Assembly (NCBI GenBank): GCA_963836355.1
Contig: CAWIJO010000002.1
Coordinates: forward strand, 248,001 to 312,000
Origin: Palsa-506 sp963836355
GTDB lineage: Bacteria > Actinomycetota > Actinomycetes > Streptosporangiales > Streptosporangiaceae
Direction of reading: 5' to 3'
DNA: 64,000 nt
In this document: in pieces, positions 1 to 8,735 of the stretch
Layout of the letters: each line of letters begins with the position of its first letter
How positions within the stretch are numbered: position 1 is the first letter of the stretch
Translations under genes and position numbers: made by a program
Notes under the pieces: generated by a model
What the model saw: the letters and a program-made list of their open reading frames with translations, nothing else
Database searches by the model: none
Told to the model about the DNA's origin: nothing

Positions 1-546
1 GCGGGGATGGTAGTGCTGGAGTCGGCGGAGCACGCGGCGCGGCGGGGCGCAACCGTGTACGCGGTCGCCGCCGGGGCCGGCTATTCCGCCGACGCCCATC
101 ACATCGCCCAGCCGGACCCGGCGGGCACCGGCATCGTGAGCGCCATCAAGCGGGTGCTCGCCGACGCCCGGATCAGCGCCGACCAGGTGGTGCATGTCAA
201 CGCGCACGCGACCTCGACCCCGGCAGGCGATGTGGTCGAGGCCCAGGCCATCGCCGCGGCCCTCGGCAGCGCCGCCGACGGCGTGGTCGTATCGGCCACC
301 AAGTCGATGACCGGCCATCTGCTCGGCGGCGCAGGCGCGGTCGAATCGGTGGCCGCGATCCTGGCGCTGCGGGATAAGGTGGCGCCGCCCACCATCAACC
401 TGGAGGACCCCGACGATGATGCCGGCCTGCAGATCGCGGGCGAGGCGCGGGAACTGCGCACCCGGGCCAGCGGCCCGATGGCCGTCCTGAACAACTCATT
501 CGGCTTCGGCGGGCACAATGTCGCGCTTGCCTTCACCGCCGCCTGA
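1..546 (+). CDS. fabF: Beta-ketoacyl-ACP synthase II, C-terminal part (5' end outside window)
   Basis: Catalyses the condensation step of fatty-acid elongation on acyl carrier protein in the cytoplasm. Only about 181 C-terminal residues are visible; the frame is open at base 1 and already coding (AGMVVLES), so the ATG at 7 is internal. The first catalytic His lies in NAHATSTPAGD, the Lys/His pair in KSMTGHLLGGAGAVE, and the C-terminal glycine loop is NNSFGFGGHN. The nucleophilic Cys is upstream of the window. An accD6-like gene follows after 31 bases, as in the fabD-acpM-kasA-kasB-accD6 operon of mycobacteria. It could equally be named kasA/kasB. Confidence 0.95.
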   Translation, partial: AGMVVLESAEHAARRGATVYAVAAGAGYSADAHHIAQPDPAGTGIVSAIKRVLADARISADQVVHVNAHATSTPAGDVVEAQAIAAALGSAADGVVVSATKSMTGHLLGGAGAVESVAAILALRDKVAPPTINLEDPDDDAGLQIAGEARELRTRASGPMAVLNNSFGFGGHNVALAFTAA

Positions 547-577
547 GCCGAGCGTGCCCGCCCCGAAGGAGACCGAC

Positions 578-2062
578 GTGACACTTCTCGACAGCCGGAT
601 TCCGGTCGCCCCGGCGGCGCCCGCGGCATCCTCCGGGCCTGCCCCGGCAGCCGCCCGTACTTCGGGTGGTCTCCGCGATCCCGGGGTCAGGCTCAACGCC
701 CTGTTCGACCCTGGCTCGCTGGACCTGCTGACCGAGCCGGACGGCAGCGGCGTGCTGGCCAGCGCCGGCACTATCGACGGCATGACCGCCGTCGCGTTCG
801 CCAGCGACCCGCGGATCCAGGGTGGCGCGATGGGCGCGGCCGGATGTGAGGCAATCGTGGTCGCCTACGACCACGCCATCATGGTCGGCGCGCCGGTCAT
901 CGGGCTCTGGCACTCCGGCGGCGCGAGGCTGCGGGAGGGCGTAGAGAGCCTGCACGCCGTGGGCACCGTGTTCGCCGCGATGACCCGCGCGTCCGGCGTG
1001 GTGCCGCAGATTTCCGTGGTCCTCGGCGCGGCGGCCGGCGGTGCCGCCTACGGCCCGGCGCTCACCGACCTGGTGATCCTCTCCGACAAGGGCCGGATCT
1101 TCGTCACCGGGCCTGACGTCGTCCGCAGCGTGACCGGCGAGGACGTCGACTCCGAGCGGCTGGGCGGCCCGGAGCCGCACAGCCGCAGGTCCGGCGTGGT
1201 GCACCTGGTCACCGCTACCGACGCCGAGGCGATCAGCACCGCGCGGCAGCTTGCCCTGCTGATCGGCCAGCAGGGCGCCATGCCGGGCGCCGCTGACGGC
1301 GAGCGCGCAGGCGACGCACTCGTCGACACCGACCTCGCCGCGCTGCTACCCGAGTCACCGCGGCGTGCATACGACGTGCACCCGCTGATCACCGGGCTCC
1401 TCGACGAGCCGGGCATCGAGTTGCATCCGCGGTGGGCGCCGAACGTCGTCACCGCCCTCGGCAGGCTGGCCGGCCGTACCGTCGGCGTGATTGCCAACAA
1501 CCCGCTCCGGCTCGGCGGCTGCCTGGATGCCATCTCCGCCGAGAAGGCCGCCAGGTTCGTTCGCATGTGCGACGCGTTCGGCGTGCCGCTGGTCGTCGTC
1601 GTGGACGTGCCCGGCTACCTGCCCGGCGTCGGGCAGGAATGGGACGGCGTCGTCCGCCGTGGCGCCAAGCTGCTGCACGCGTTCGCCGAGGCGACGGTCC
1701 CGCGGGTCACGCTGGTCACCCGCAAGGCATACGGCGGCGCCTATATCGCGATGAACTCCCGCGCGCTGGGCGCGACGCGGGTATTCGCCTGGCCAGGCGC
1801 CGTGCTGGCCGTGATGGGAGCGGTGGCCGCGGTGCGCATCCTGCACCGGCGGACGCTCGCCGAGGTGCCAGCCGAACGGCGGCACGAGGCCGAGGCGGAC
1901 CTGGCGGCCGAGCACGAGCGCGAGGCCGGCGGCCTGCACCGCGCGATGGAACTCGGCGTCGTCGACGAGATCATCGATCCCGCGAAGACCCGGCAGGCGA
2001 TCGCCCAGGCGATCGCCGCCGTGCCGCCGCACCGTGGCGTGCACGGCAACATCCCGCTCTGA
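578..2062 (+). CDS. accD6: Acyl-CoA carboxylase beta (carboxyltransferase) subunit, AccD6-like
   Basis: Transfers the carboxyl group from carboxybiotin to acetyl- or propionyl-CoA to make malonyl-CoA or methylmalonyl-CoA for fatty-acid synthesis. The protein has 494 residues with two crotonase-like halves: N-terminal GGARLREG and ASGVVPQISVVLGAAAGGAAYGPA, then a C-terminal half with VVDVPGYLPGVGQE and RKAYGGAYIAMNSR, both typical oxyanion-hole regions. The frame is open from 518 but the GTG at 578 is chosen because AAGGAG lies at 566-571. Its place right after fabF suggests it supplies malonyl-CoA to this pathway; substrate preference cannot be read from sequence. The symbol follows mycobacterial usage. 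Confidence 0.9.
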   Translation: MTLLDSRIPVAPAAPAASSGPAPAAARTSGGLRDPGVRLNALFDPGSLDLLTEPDGSGVLASAGTIDGMTAVAFASDPRIQGGAMGAAGCEAIVVAYDHAIMVGAPVIGLWHSGGARLREGVESLHAVGTVFAAMTRASGVVPQISVVLGAAAGGAAYGPALTDLVILSDKGRIFVTGPDVVRSVTGEDVDSERLGGPEPHSRRSGVVHLVTATDAEAISTARQLALLIGQQGAMPGAADGERAGDALVDTDLAALLPESPRRAYDVHPLITGLLDEPGIELHPRWAPNVVTALGRLAGRTVGVIANNPLRLGGCLDAISAEKAARFVRMCDAFGVPLVVVVDVPGYLPGVGQEWDGVVRRGAKLLHAFAEATVPRVTLVTRKAYGGAYIAMNSRALGATRVFAWPGAVLAVMGAVAAVRILHRRTLAEVPAERRHEAEADLAAEHEREAGGLHRAMELGVVDEIIDPAKTRQAIAQAIAAVPPHRGVHGNIPL

Positions 2063-2095
2063 GGCGGCCGGCCGCCCCGGAAACCGCCGGCCGCC
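2063..2095. terminator. Bidirectional terminator hairpin between convergent genes
   Basis: GGCGGCCGGC at 2063-2072 is perfectly complementary to GCCGGCCGCC at 2086-2095, giving a 10-bp GC stem with a 13-base loop directly after the accD6-like stop codon. There is no T-tract, as is usual in actinomycetes. It lies between convergent genes and could serve both. Confidence 0.6.
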
Positions 2096-2148
2096 GGCGG
2101 CCGACCTCCCCGCCTTAGTAGCATCCGCTGGCCCGGGCTGCTGCTTCG

Positions 2149-3150
2149 TCATCGCCGTGCCATCCCGGCCGCGACCCGCTGGTAGGCGCTCAGCACCAGA
2201 TCCCAGAAGCCGTCGACGTCGATCCCGGTACCGACCATCGCGTTGCGCTCCGCGGCCGGAGCGGTGAAGTCCGTGACGGTCATCCCGCTGGTCAGCTGCC
2301 CGGCGGTCTCCACCTGCACCAGCGCGGGCACGCAGCGGATCAGCTCAGGGCAGGCAACCCAGGCGACGGCGCAGACGTCATGCACGGCCGGATCGATGAG
2401 GTCGCCAGGCCAGCCATGCTCCGCGGGCGGCGTTGGGTCGCCCGGTCCGGCCGGGCCGGACTCGCCCGGGCGGATGGTGCGGTAACCGGCCAGGCTGGGC
2501 AGCAGCAGGTTGTCGGCCAGTGGCCCGAGGCCGTGCAGCCGGTCCCGGACCGCGGCGGTGACCCGCGCCTGCAGCGTAACGTCTAGCCCGATCATGGTCA
2601 CCGTCCAGCCGGCGCCGAACACGATGGCGGCGGCCTCGGGATCCGCCAGGATGTTGAACTCGGCGGCCGGCGTCGCGTTCCCCCGGCCAGCCGAGCCGCC
2701 CATGATCACGAAGTTCCGCACCAGCGAGGTGAGCCGCGGCTCGCGCCGCAGCGCGAGCGCGATGTTGGTCAGCGGCCCGACCGCGACCAGCGTGATCTCG
2801 CCGGGCGCCGCGCTGATGGCGTCCACCAGGTAGTCCACCGCATGGCCAGGGGACGGCCCGGACATTGGTTCCGGCAGCTTCGCCCCGCCGAGCCCGGTGC
2901 TGCCGTGAATGTGCCCCGCGTCCACCGCCGGGCGCAGCAGCGGCCGCGGGCTGCCCGGCACGACCGGCACGTCGCCCATGCCGGTGAAATCGCGCACGCG
3001 CAGCGCGTTTCCCGTCGTCAGGTCCAGGCCGACGTTACCGGCCACGGTGGTAATCGCGCAGACGTCCAGGCCGGGATCGCCGTGCGCGAAAGCAAGCGCC
3101 AGCGCATCGTCGATCCCCGGATCGCAGTCAATGATGATCTTCTGAGCCAC
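2149..3150 (-). CDS. Inosine/uridine-preferring nucleoside hydrolase
   Basis: Hydrolyses the N-glycosidic bond of ribonucleosides for purine or pyrimidine salvage. The N-terminus begins with the calcium-binding signature DCDPGIDDA (D-x-D-x-x-x-D-D), which defines the IunH family; later family motifs include VAVGPLTNIALAL and FNILADPEAAAIVF. The length is 333 residues, normal for the family. The GTG at 3150 is chosen over an upstream extension because an AGGAGGAGAAG ribosome site lies just before it and the signature then starts at about residue 7. It is inserted between the fab genes and DUF3145, with no obvious metabolic link. Exact substrate is unknown. Confidence 0.9.
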   Translation of the reverse strand: MAQKIIIDCDPGIDDALALAFAHGDPGLDVCAITTVAGNVGLDLTTGNALRVRDFTGMGDVPVVPGSPRPLLRPAVDAGHIHGSTGLGGAKLPEPMSGPSPGHAVDYLVDAISAAPGEITLVAVGPLTNIALALRREPRLTSLVRNFVIMGGSAGRGNATPAAEFNILADPEAAAIVFGAGWTVTMIGLDVTLQARVTAAVRDRLHGLGPLADNLLLPSLAGYRTIRPGESGPAGPGDPTPPAEHGWPGDLIDPAVHDVCAVAWVACPELIRCVPALVQVETAGQLTSGMTVTDFTAPAAERNAMVGTGIDVDGFWDLVLSAYQRVAAGMARR

Positions 3151-3265
3151 GCTGCCTTCTCCTCCTGCCGCCTCAGCCCATCGTCGCGCGCTGGATAAGC
3201 CCACCGGGACGAGACGGCGAGACGCGCGGGTCGGCAGGCGCGCGGGGCCAGGCGGCCCGGCCCTG

Positions 3266-3904
3266 TCAGCCGGTGGCGTGCAGCCAGCGCACCGGGGCGC
3301 CGGCCGCCGCGTGCCGGAACGGCTCAAGCTCGTCGTCCCAGGGCTGCCCGAGCAGTAGCGCCAGCTCGGCCTCTAGCGAGCCGCCAAGGGCCGGATGACG
3401 CGGGCCTTGCCGCTCCCGCAGCCCAATGATGTCGCCGACCCCACCCGCGGTGCTACTCACCACCCCGGCCGTTGCGCCGGCGGCGGCCGCGTCATCGGCT
3501 GCTGGCATCAGCCCAGCGCGAGCCGACACGGACGCCGACGCGAGCGTCATCGCGGCGCGCAGCCGCCCCTCGGGGACCAGCACGTCGCCATTGGCTGAGA
3601 TAACGGCGGAAAAGGTGCCGAGTGACGGCGTGCAGCTGTAGCGGACCGCGTCGCACCCGGGGCTGGCGTCCTCGGTGACCTCGAACCTGAGCCTGTTCCA
3701 GCCGGCCAGCGCGGAGGTGATCGCCCCGCCGGCGCCCGGCCGACCCTGCCAGTTCAGCTCGGCGCGCAGCGCGCCGGGCGACGCGGGCTGGTCTACCCAG
3801 GGCATGGTCACGGCCATGCCAAGAACCCCCGCCACTGCCCACTCGATGTGCGGGCTCAGCGCCGGGGGCGCGGAGTGAACCTGCAACACGCCACGTACGG
3901 TCAC
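3266..3904 (-). CDS. DUF3145 family protein
   Basis: Conserved actinobacterial protein of unknown function that often lies beside the fabF end of the fatty-acid operon, as here. The 212-residue protein has the family core TVRGVLQVHSAPPAL, HIEWAVAGVLG, RFEVTEDASPG and a C-terminal block ending in GQPWDDELEPFRHA. The GTG at 3904 is preceded by GGGAGG; the open frame extends to 4057 but the extension is not family-like. An unusual alanine/glycine-rich insert of about 55 residues (roughly 128-180) separates the two conserved blocks, so this copy is longer than the usual 165-residue protein. The assignment rests on remembered family sequence, not a search. Confidence 0.8.
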   Translation of the reverse strand: MTVRGVLQVHSAPPALSPHIEWAVAGVLGMAVTMPWVDQPASPGALRAELNWQGRPGAGGAITSALAGWNRLRFEVTEDASPGCDAVRYSCTPSLGTFSAVISANGDVLVPEGRLRAAMTLASASVSARAGLMPAADDAAAAGATAGVVSSTAGGVGDIIGLRERQGPRHPALGGSLEAELALLLGQPWDDELEPFRHAAAGAPVRWLHATG

Positions 3905-4162
3905 GAGGCCTCCCTGCCAGCAGATGAGGTGCGTCTTCCCCAACGACCTCATCGCCCGCAGCGGCCCGGCGACCGTCAGCCGTGCTTCCAGGTGCCAGAT
4001 GACATTGTGCCGCACGGCCGCCGCCAGCACCAGCACCGCCCCTGCCCGGAGCGCCACGCCCGCCGCGGCCTGGAACGGCTGCGAGCGGCGCCGGGGCAGT
4101 CGCGGACGGAACGGACGCCTTCGAGGCCTGCGGATGAGCCCCGCGCATGATGTGATAAGCGG

Positions 4163-5071
4163 GTGATCCCCGCAGAAGGGGCATCGGCTCCCCCGGCGGC
4201 CGGCGGCAACCTCGCCGGGCGCGACGTCACCGGGCTGCTGTTCGCGGCCGAGATGTATGGCGTCCAGTTAGATCAGCTCGCGGCCGTCCTGGCCGTCGGC
4301 GAGCCGCGGGCGCGGCAAATCGCGGCCCGCTGGCGCGAGCGGCGGCTCGCGGAGTCGGCCAGGCTCGGGCCCGGCACCCCGTGGATCTGGCTGACCAGGA
4401 CCGGGCTGGCGAGCTGCGGCCTGCCTTATGGCCAGGCAGCGCCCGCCTTATCGCGGCTGGCCCACATCCGGGCCGTGGTCGCGGTACGGCTCGCGCTCGA
4501 GTCAGCGGCAGGCTATCGCGCGGCCGGCGCCCACTGGCGAAGTGAGCGGCGGCTGCGCGCCCGGCAAGGGGGCCGGGTCGGGCTGCGTGAGCACTTGCCC
4601 GACGGGGAGGTGCACTGGCCGGACGGCGCACCGGTCGCCTGGGCGGGTGAATGCTGGGCGGTCGAGGCCGAGCTCACGCCGAAGACGGTCAGCCGGACCG
4701 CCGCGATCATGCGCGAGCTGCTGAGCCGGACCGGCGACTATGGCTGTCTGGCCGCCGACGTGCTGGCGCCCGGGCGGCCACCGCGGCACGCGCGGGTGCT
4801 TTACCTTTGCTCCGCCGCCGCCCGGCCGACCGTGGCCAGGGCACGGGGCGCGCTCGGCGCCGCGGCGGCCAGGATCGAGATCCGGGCGCTGCCGCCCGGC
4901 GCGGCGATGCCCCCGGCCGTTCGGCCGGCGCGGGCAAGGCCCGGGGCGGGCGGGCGCCGCGCGGGCGGGCGCGGGCCGGGTCAGCCGGGAGCGCCCGGCG
5001 ACGCCGCAGGTCAGTCTGACCCGCGCGGTGCCGGCCGGTCTGCTCCCGGCCGGCCGGGAGCAGACCGGTGA
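4163..5071 (+). CDS. Winged-helix protein, replication-relaxation-like
   Basis: Probable DNA-binding protein of a mobile-element-type module. Residues about 20-80 read as a winged helix (LDQLAAVLAVGEPRARQIAARWRE, then a wing with WIWLTRTGLA), followed by an ARxALE-like helical segment and a core containing PDGEVHWPDGAP and WAVEAELTPKTVSRT, which resembles the replication-relaxation family (PF13814-like) of actinobacterial plasmids and integrated elements. The last 70 residues are Gly/Arg/Pro-rich and look disordered. It starts with GTG and its stop codon overlaps the next gene by 4 bases (GTGA), so the two are co-translated. Function inferred only from fold and context. Confidence 0.6.
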   Translation: MIPAEGASAPPAAGGNLAGRDVTGLLFAAEMYGVQLDQLAAVLAVGEPRARQIAARWRERRLAESARLGPGTPWIWLTRTGLASCGLPYGQAAPALSRLAHIRAVVAVRLALESAAGYRAAGAHWRSERRLRARQGGRVGLREHLPDGEVHWPDGAPVAWAGECWAVEAELTPKTVSRTAAIMRELLSRTGDYGCLAADVLAPGRPPRHARVLYLCSAAARPTVARARGALGAAAARIEIRALPPGAAMPPAVRPARARPGAGGRRAGGRGPGQPGAPGDAAGQSDPRGAGRSAPGRPGADR

Positions 5072-7179
5072 TCGGCCGCTACGTCAGCCTGCTCGCGGTC
5101 CGCGCGGCGGCGCGCGGCGCGTGGCGGCTGGCCCGGATCGTGATCTCCGCCGGGCTCGTCATCGCGGCGGCGCCGGTGTCGCTGGTCGCGGCTGGCAGCG
5201 CGGCCGGTGCCTGGCTGCGTGGCTGGCCGCCCGGCCGGCTGTACCGCGCGGCCGGCTGCTGCGCGCCGATGATCGCCGTCTGGCTGACGCTGATCGCCGC
5301 CGACGCGGCCTCTTGGCAGCGCGTCCTCGCGGCGCCGTATCTGGCGTGGCTCGCGATGTGGCATGACGCCGCGGCGGGCCGGTATCCGGCCGCCGCGGCG
5401 GTCATCGGGCCGGCCGCGATCCCGCTCGGCCTGGCGGCCGGCGGGCTCGGCTGGGCCTACCGGATCCGCTCGATGGAGACCGGCACCGGGGGCCTGTCGC
5501 CCGGCTCGGCGGTTACCTTCGACCGGCGGCAGTGGCGCCATCAGGCGCGAGCGGCCCGGGCCAGGATCAGCGCACCCGGCTCGGTACCGTTGACCAGCAG
5601 AAACGGGGCCATCGTGGCCGGTGCGGTAATAAGGGCCGTCGGCCACCGCTCGGGGCTGATCGCCAGCATCCCCTACCCGCGGATGCGCTCGCACCAGGTC
5701 GTGATCGGCACCACTGGCACCGGGAAGACCACGCTCTTGCTGCGGTTGTGGGCCGGGTTCATGGCCACGGCGCTGCAGCGGCACGCGGCCGGCCTCGGCC
5801 GGCCGCCGCTGCTCGTCGTGCTGGACTGCAAGGGCGGCGCGGATGCCAGGCGGATTGCCGATCGCGCCCGGCGGGTGCTGCGCGCGGCCGGCGCCCGCGC
5901 GACCGCGATCTGGCCGGACGAGGCCAGCCTGTCGCTGTGGACGCTGCCGCCACGGCAGCTGACGACCACGCTGCTCGACCTGATCGAGCACGGCAGCGGC
6001 GCGGCCGCCTACTACGCGGACGTGATGGAGGCGGTCGTGGCGCTGGCCGTGGAGGCGCCGTGCGGGCCGCCAGCCAGCACGGACGACTTTCTCGGCCGAC
6101 TGGATCCAGGCTGGCTCGGCCTGGCCTACGCCCCCGGCGAGCACGCTGCCGAGCTCGCGCTGATCCGGTCCGCCGGGCGGCAATTCGGCGACATCGCGCT
6201 GCGGTTCCGGACCTTGTTCCGGCGACTCGGCGGCGGGCTCGACGGCCCAGGCGGGTTCGCCGACGCCGACGCCTGGTACTGCATCCTGGAGGGCACCGCG
6301 GAGATCTCGGTCGCCGAGGGCCAGGCCAGGGCGCTGACCGACCTGCTCGCCAGCTACGCGGCCAGGCCAGCCGGCCACGGCCAGCCCAGGGAAATCCTGC
6401 TCGCCGTGGACGAGTTCAGCGCGGTATCCCGGCGGCTGCCGATCTGGCAGCTTTACGAGCGGGCCCGGTCGCTCGGCCTCGCGGTCCAGGTGTCCGCTCA
6501 GTCCTGGCAAGGGCTCGCGGGCGACGATGACGAGCGGTACCGGATCGCCGCGTCGGCCGACGGCGGCATCTGGCTGCTGCGCACCCCGCATCCGGAGCCG
6601 GTGACCGGCCTGGCCGGGACGCGCAAGCTCACCGACACCACCCGCCGGCTGCTCGGCGTCCCGGTCTGGGGTCATCAGGGCACGTCTCGGATCCGCCAGG
6701 CCCCGGTCGCGGACCCCGCGCTGATCCGCTCCCTTGACGTCGGCCAGGTCGCTTACATCTACCGCGGCGGCGTGACCTTCGTGCAGGTCAAGCGGCTGAT
6801 CGGCGGTCCGGCCGGGCTGCCAGCCGCGGCCGGCCAGGCGGCTGCCGCGCCACCCGGGATGGCGCCTAGCCGGACCGTTGCGGCGCCGCAGGACAAAGCC
6901 AAGGCACATTACGGGCCAGCCGGGCACAGCGCGGCGGAGCACGGGCTCGCAGAGCACGGGCCGGCCGGGCGGATGCCGCCGGAGCCGGCGCGGCCGGCCC
7001 GCTGCGGCCCGGCCGGGACGGCCCCAGCCAGCCGCCGGCTTCCGGACCTGCGCCGCCCCCTGTGCCGCCCACGGCGGCGGCCCGGCAGCGGCTGCCGGAC
7101 GTCAGCGAGTTGCTGGACGAGGCGTTCGGCCCGGAGGCCAGCCCGTGACCCGCCCTGGCCGTGCGCGGCAGGCGAGTGA
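5068..7179 (+). CDS. VirD4/TraG/FtsK-like ATPase, membrane-anchored DNA pump
   Basis: Predicted hexameric P-loop ATPase that would move DNA or act as a conjugative coupling protein at the membrane. The N-terminus has two or three hydrophobic segments (residues about 15-45, 65-90 and 110-140). Walker A is IGTTGTGKTTLL near residue 215, Walker B-type strands are LLVVLDCKGG near 250 and ILLAVDEFS near 445, followed by RARSLGLAVQVSAQSW, a TraG/TcpA-like sensor region. The last 60 or so residues in this frame are arginine-rich and improbable; frame +0 over about 7000-7148 has near-perfect GC3, encodes LPDVSELLDEAFGPEASP and stops at 7148, where it overlaps the next start by GTGA. A frame change near 6955-7010 is therefore likely. 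Confidence 0.7.
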   Translation: MIGRYVSLLAVRAAARGAWRLARIVISAGLVIAAAPVSLVAAGSAAGAWLRGWPPGRLYRAAGCCAPMIAVWLTLIAADAASWQRVLAAPYLAWLAMWHDAAAGRYPAAAAVIGPAAIPLGLAAGGLGWAYRIRSMETGTGGLSPGSAVTFDRRQWRHQARAARARISAPGSVPLTSRNGAIVAGAVIRAVGHRSGLIASIPYPRMRSHQVVIGTTGTGKTTLLLRLWAGFMATALQRHAAGLGRPPLLVVLDCKGGADARRIADRARRVLRAAGARATAIWPDEASLSLWTLPPRQLTTTLLDLIEHGSGAAAYYADVMEAVVALAVEAPCGPPASTDDFLGRLDPGWLGLAYAPGEHAAELALIRSAGRQFGDIALRFRTLFRRLGGGLDGPGGFADADAWYCILEGTAEISVAEGQARALTDLLASYAARPAGHGQPREILLAVDEFSAVSRRLPIWQLYERARSLGLAVQVSAQSWQGLAGDDDERYRIAASADGGIWLLRTPHPEPVTGLAGTRKLTDTTRRLLGVPVWGHQGTSRIRQAPVADPALIRSLDVGQVAYIYRGGVTFVQVKRLIGGPAGLPAAAGQAAAAPPGMAPSRTVAAPQDKAKAHYGPAGHSAAEHGLAEHGPAGRMPPEPARPARCGPAGTAPASRRLPDLRRPLCRPRRRPGSGCRTSASCWTRRSARRPARDPPWPCAAGE

Positions 7180-7699
7180 CCCGTTCGCCGCGCTCGGCCT
7201 GGCGGCCCGGCCGGATCTGACCGACGATGAAGTCCGGGCGGCCTGGCGCCGGGTCGCCGCGGCTACGCACCCGGACCGGCCGGACGGTGGCGACCTGGCC
7301 AGCTTCGCCGCCGCCGCGGCGGCCTACACGGAGCTGCGGACCAGGTTCGGCCGCGGCGAGGCGCTAGCCGACACGCATCCGGCGGGCCGCACCGGCCGCC
7401 GCGGGATGACCGGCACTGGCCACGGCGCGCGAGTGCCCGGCAGGCCGGCCCCGGCCACGGCGGGATCCGTTAAACCTGGGTCTTCGTGGCGGCTCGCTGC
7501 GGCGGCGCGGCGGCTGGCGACGCGGATTCGCCGGGGGCGGCCAGGGCGGCTCGCGCTCCGGGTGCTTGCCGCCGCGGCGGCAAGCACGGCCGCCGTGGCC
7601 GCCGCAGGTTCAGCGCCCGCCGGGCCGGCCCTGGTCACCGGGGCGGCGACCTGGCTGGTCCTGACCGCCCGGCAGGACCTGGCACCGCCGCCGGGCTAG
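7145..7699 (+). CDS. J-domain (DnaJ-like) membrane protein
   Basis: Small co-chaperone-like protein of 184 residues. Residues about 12-65 form a J domain: DPFAALGLA, helix II DDEVRAAWRRVAAATHPD with the essential HPD tripeptide, then FAAAAAAYTELRTRFG. The C-terminal third has one or two hydrophobic segments (LALRVLAAAAASTAAVAAAG and PALVTGAATWLVL), so it is probably membrane-bound. The GTG at 7145 shares GTGA with the likely real stop of the preceding ATPase, making the three genes 4163-7699 one translationally coupled unit. A J domain could recruit Hsp70 (DnaK) to assemble or remodel the ATPase complex; that is inference. No Zn-finger or client-binding DnaJ domains are present. Confidence 0.75.
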   Translation: MTRPGRARQASDPFAALGLAARPDLTDDEVRAAWRRVAAATHPDRPDGGDLASFAAAAAAYTELRTRFGRGEALADTHPAGRTGRRGMTGTGHGARVPGRPAPATAGSVKPGSSWRLAAAARRLATRIRRGRPGRLALRVLAAAAASTAAVAAAGSAPAGPALVTGAATWLVLTARQDLAPPPG

Positions 7700-7863
7700 T
7701 CAGCCGACCGGACGCCTGGCTAAATTAGCCGTCTGCGTTACAGCTTCCCTCAGGGAGCGACCGCCGATAGCGACCAGCCGACCATCACAGCATCGGTGAC
7801 CGGGGCCGGTGCGGCCGCGCAGGATTGCCAGCCTGGGGCATCGTGGTGCTGAGCGTCGCCCGG

Positions 7864-8713
7864 CTAGCCCGGGTCTTGGCCGGTGGCGACCTGGCGGCCG
7901 GGGTCGGTGATCCAGCCGGACCAGGAGCCGACATACAGCGCGGCGGGCATGCCAGCCAGCGCGAGTGCGAGCACCTCGTGGGCGGCGGTTACGCCGGAGC
8001 CGCAGTACGCGGCCGCCGGGCGCCCGGCGGTGACGCCGAGCGCGGCGAACCGCCCGGCTAGCTCGGCGGGCCGCCGGAACCTGCCGCCCGCGGCGATGCT
8101 GCCGGTGACGGGCGCGCTCAGGGCGCCGGGAATGTGCCCGGCAACCGGATCGACCGGCTCGGAGTCGCCCCGGTACCGCTCGACAGAATCTGACATCGAG
8201 CAGCACGCCCGAGCGGGCCAGCGCGGCGGCGCCGTCCGCGTTCACAACTTCCATCCCGCCCGCCGTGGCGGTGAAGTCGCCTGCCGGAACCTCCGGCACG
8301 CGCGTGTGCACTGGCAGCCCGGCCGCCGTCCACCCGCCGAACCCGCCGTCGAGGACGCGCACCTGACCGTGGCCGAAGTAGCGCAGCGTCCACCAGGCGC
8401 GGGCGGCAGCGATGGAGTCGCCGTCGTCGTAGACCACGACCGGGCGGCTCGTGCACACCCCGGCGCGGCGCATCGCCGCCTGGAGTGCCGCGCCGTCCGG
8501 CAGCGGGTGCCTGCCGCCGGCCCCGGGCGGCCCGCAGAGGTCGGCGTCCAGGTCGACGAAGACGGCGCCCGGCAGGTGGCCGGCCCGGTAGCGGCCGGCC
8601 CCGGGCGGCCCGCCGAGCTGCCAGCGGGCGTCGAGAACCAGCGGCGGCGTCCCGCCCGCGAGCTCACGGGCCAGCGCGGCCGGATCGGTGAGCAGGGCCG
8701 CGACGGCGTTCAT
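7864..8713 (-). pseudogene. Sulfurtransferase (rhodanese / 3-mercaptopyruvate type), one-base frameshift
   Basis: Would transfer sulfur from thiosulfate or 3-mercaptopyruvate to a thiol acceptor or cyanide. Two rhodanese domains are readable. The N-terminal domain (8713 to about 8190) contains LVLDARWQLGGPPG, GHLPGAVFVDLD, VVVYDDGDS and VRVLDGGFGGW. The C-terminal catalytic domain is in another frame (about 8190 to 7864) with GHIPGALSAP, the active-site loop YCGSGVTAAHE and a WSGWITDP end. The frame changes near 8187-8191, right after LLDVR. Both halves keep conserved residues and the active-site Cys, so the lesion is either recent or a sequence error. Total about 283 codons, normal for the family. 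Confidence 0.8.
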
Positions 8714-8735
8714 CTAGGGATAACCTCTCGAATTC

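Noticed and set aside
5011..6957. Long minus-strand open frame of 648 codons
   Set aside because: It is opposite the DNA-pump gene, is Arg/Pro/Gly-rich and has no motif, whereas the plus frame has Walker motifs and G/C third positions.
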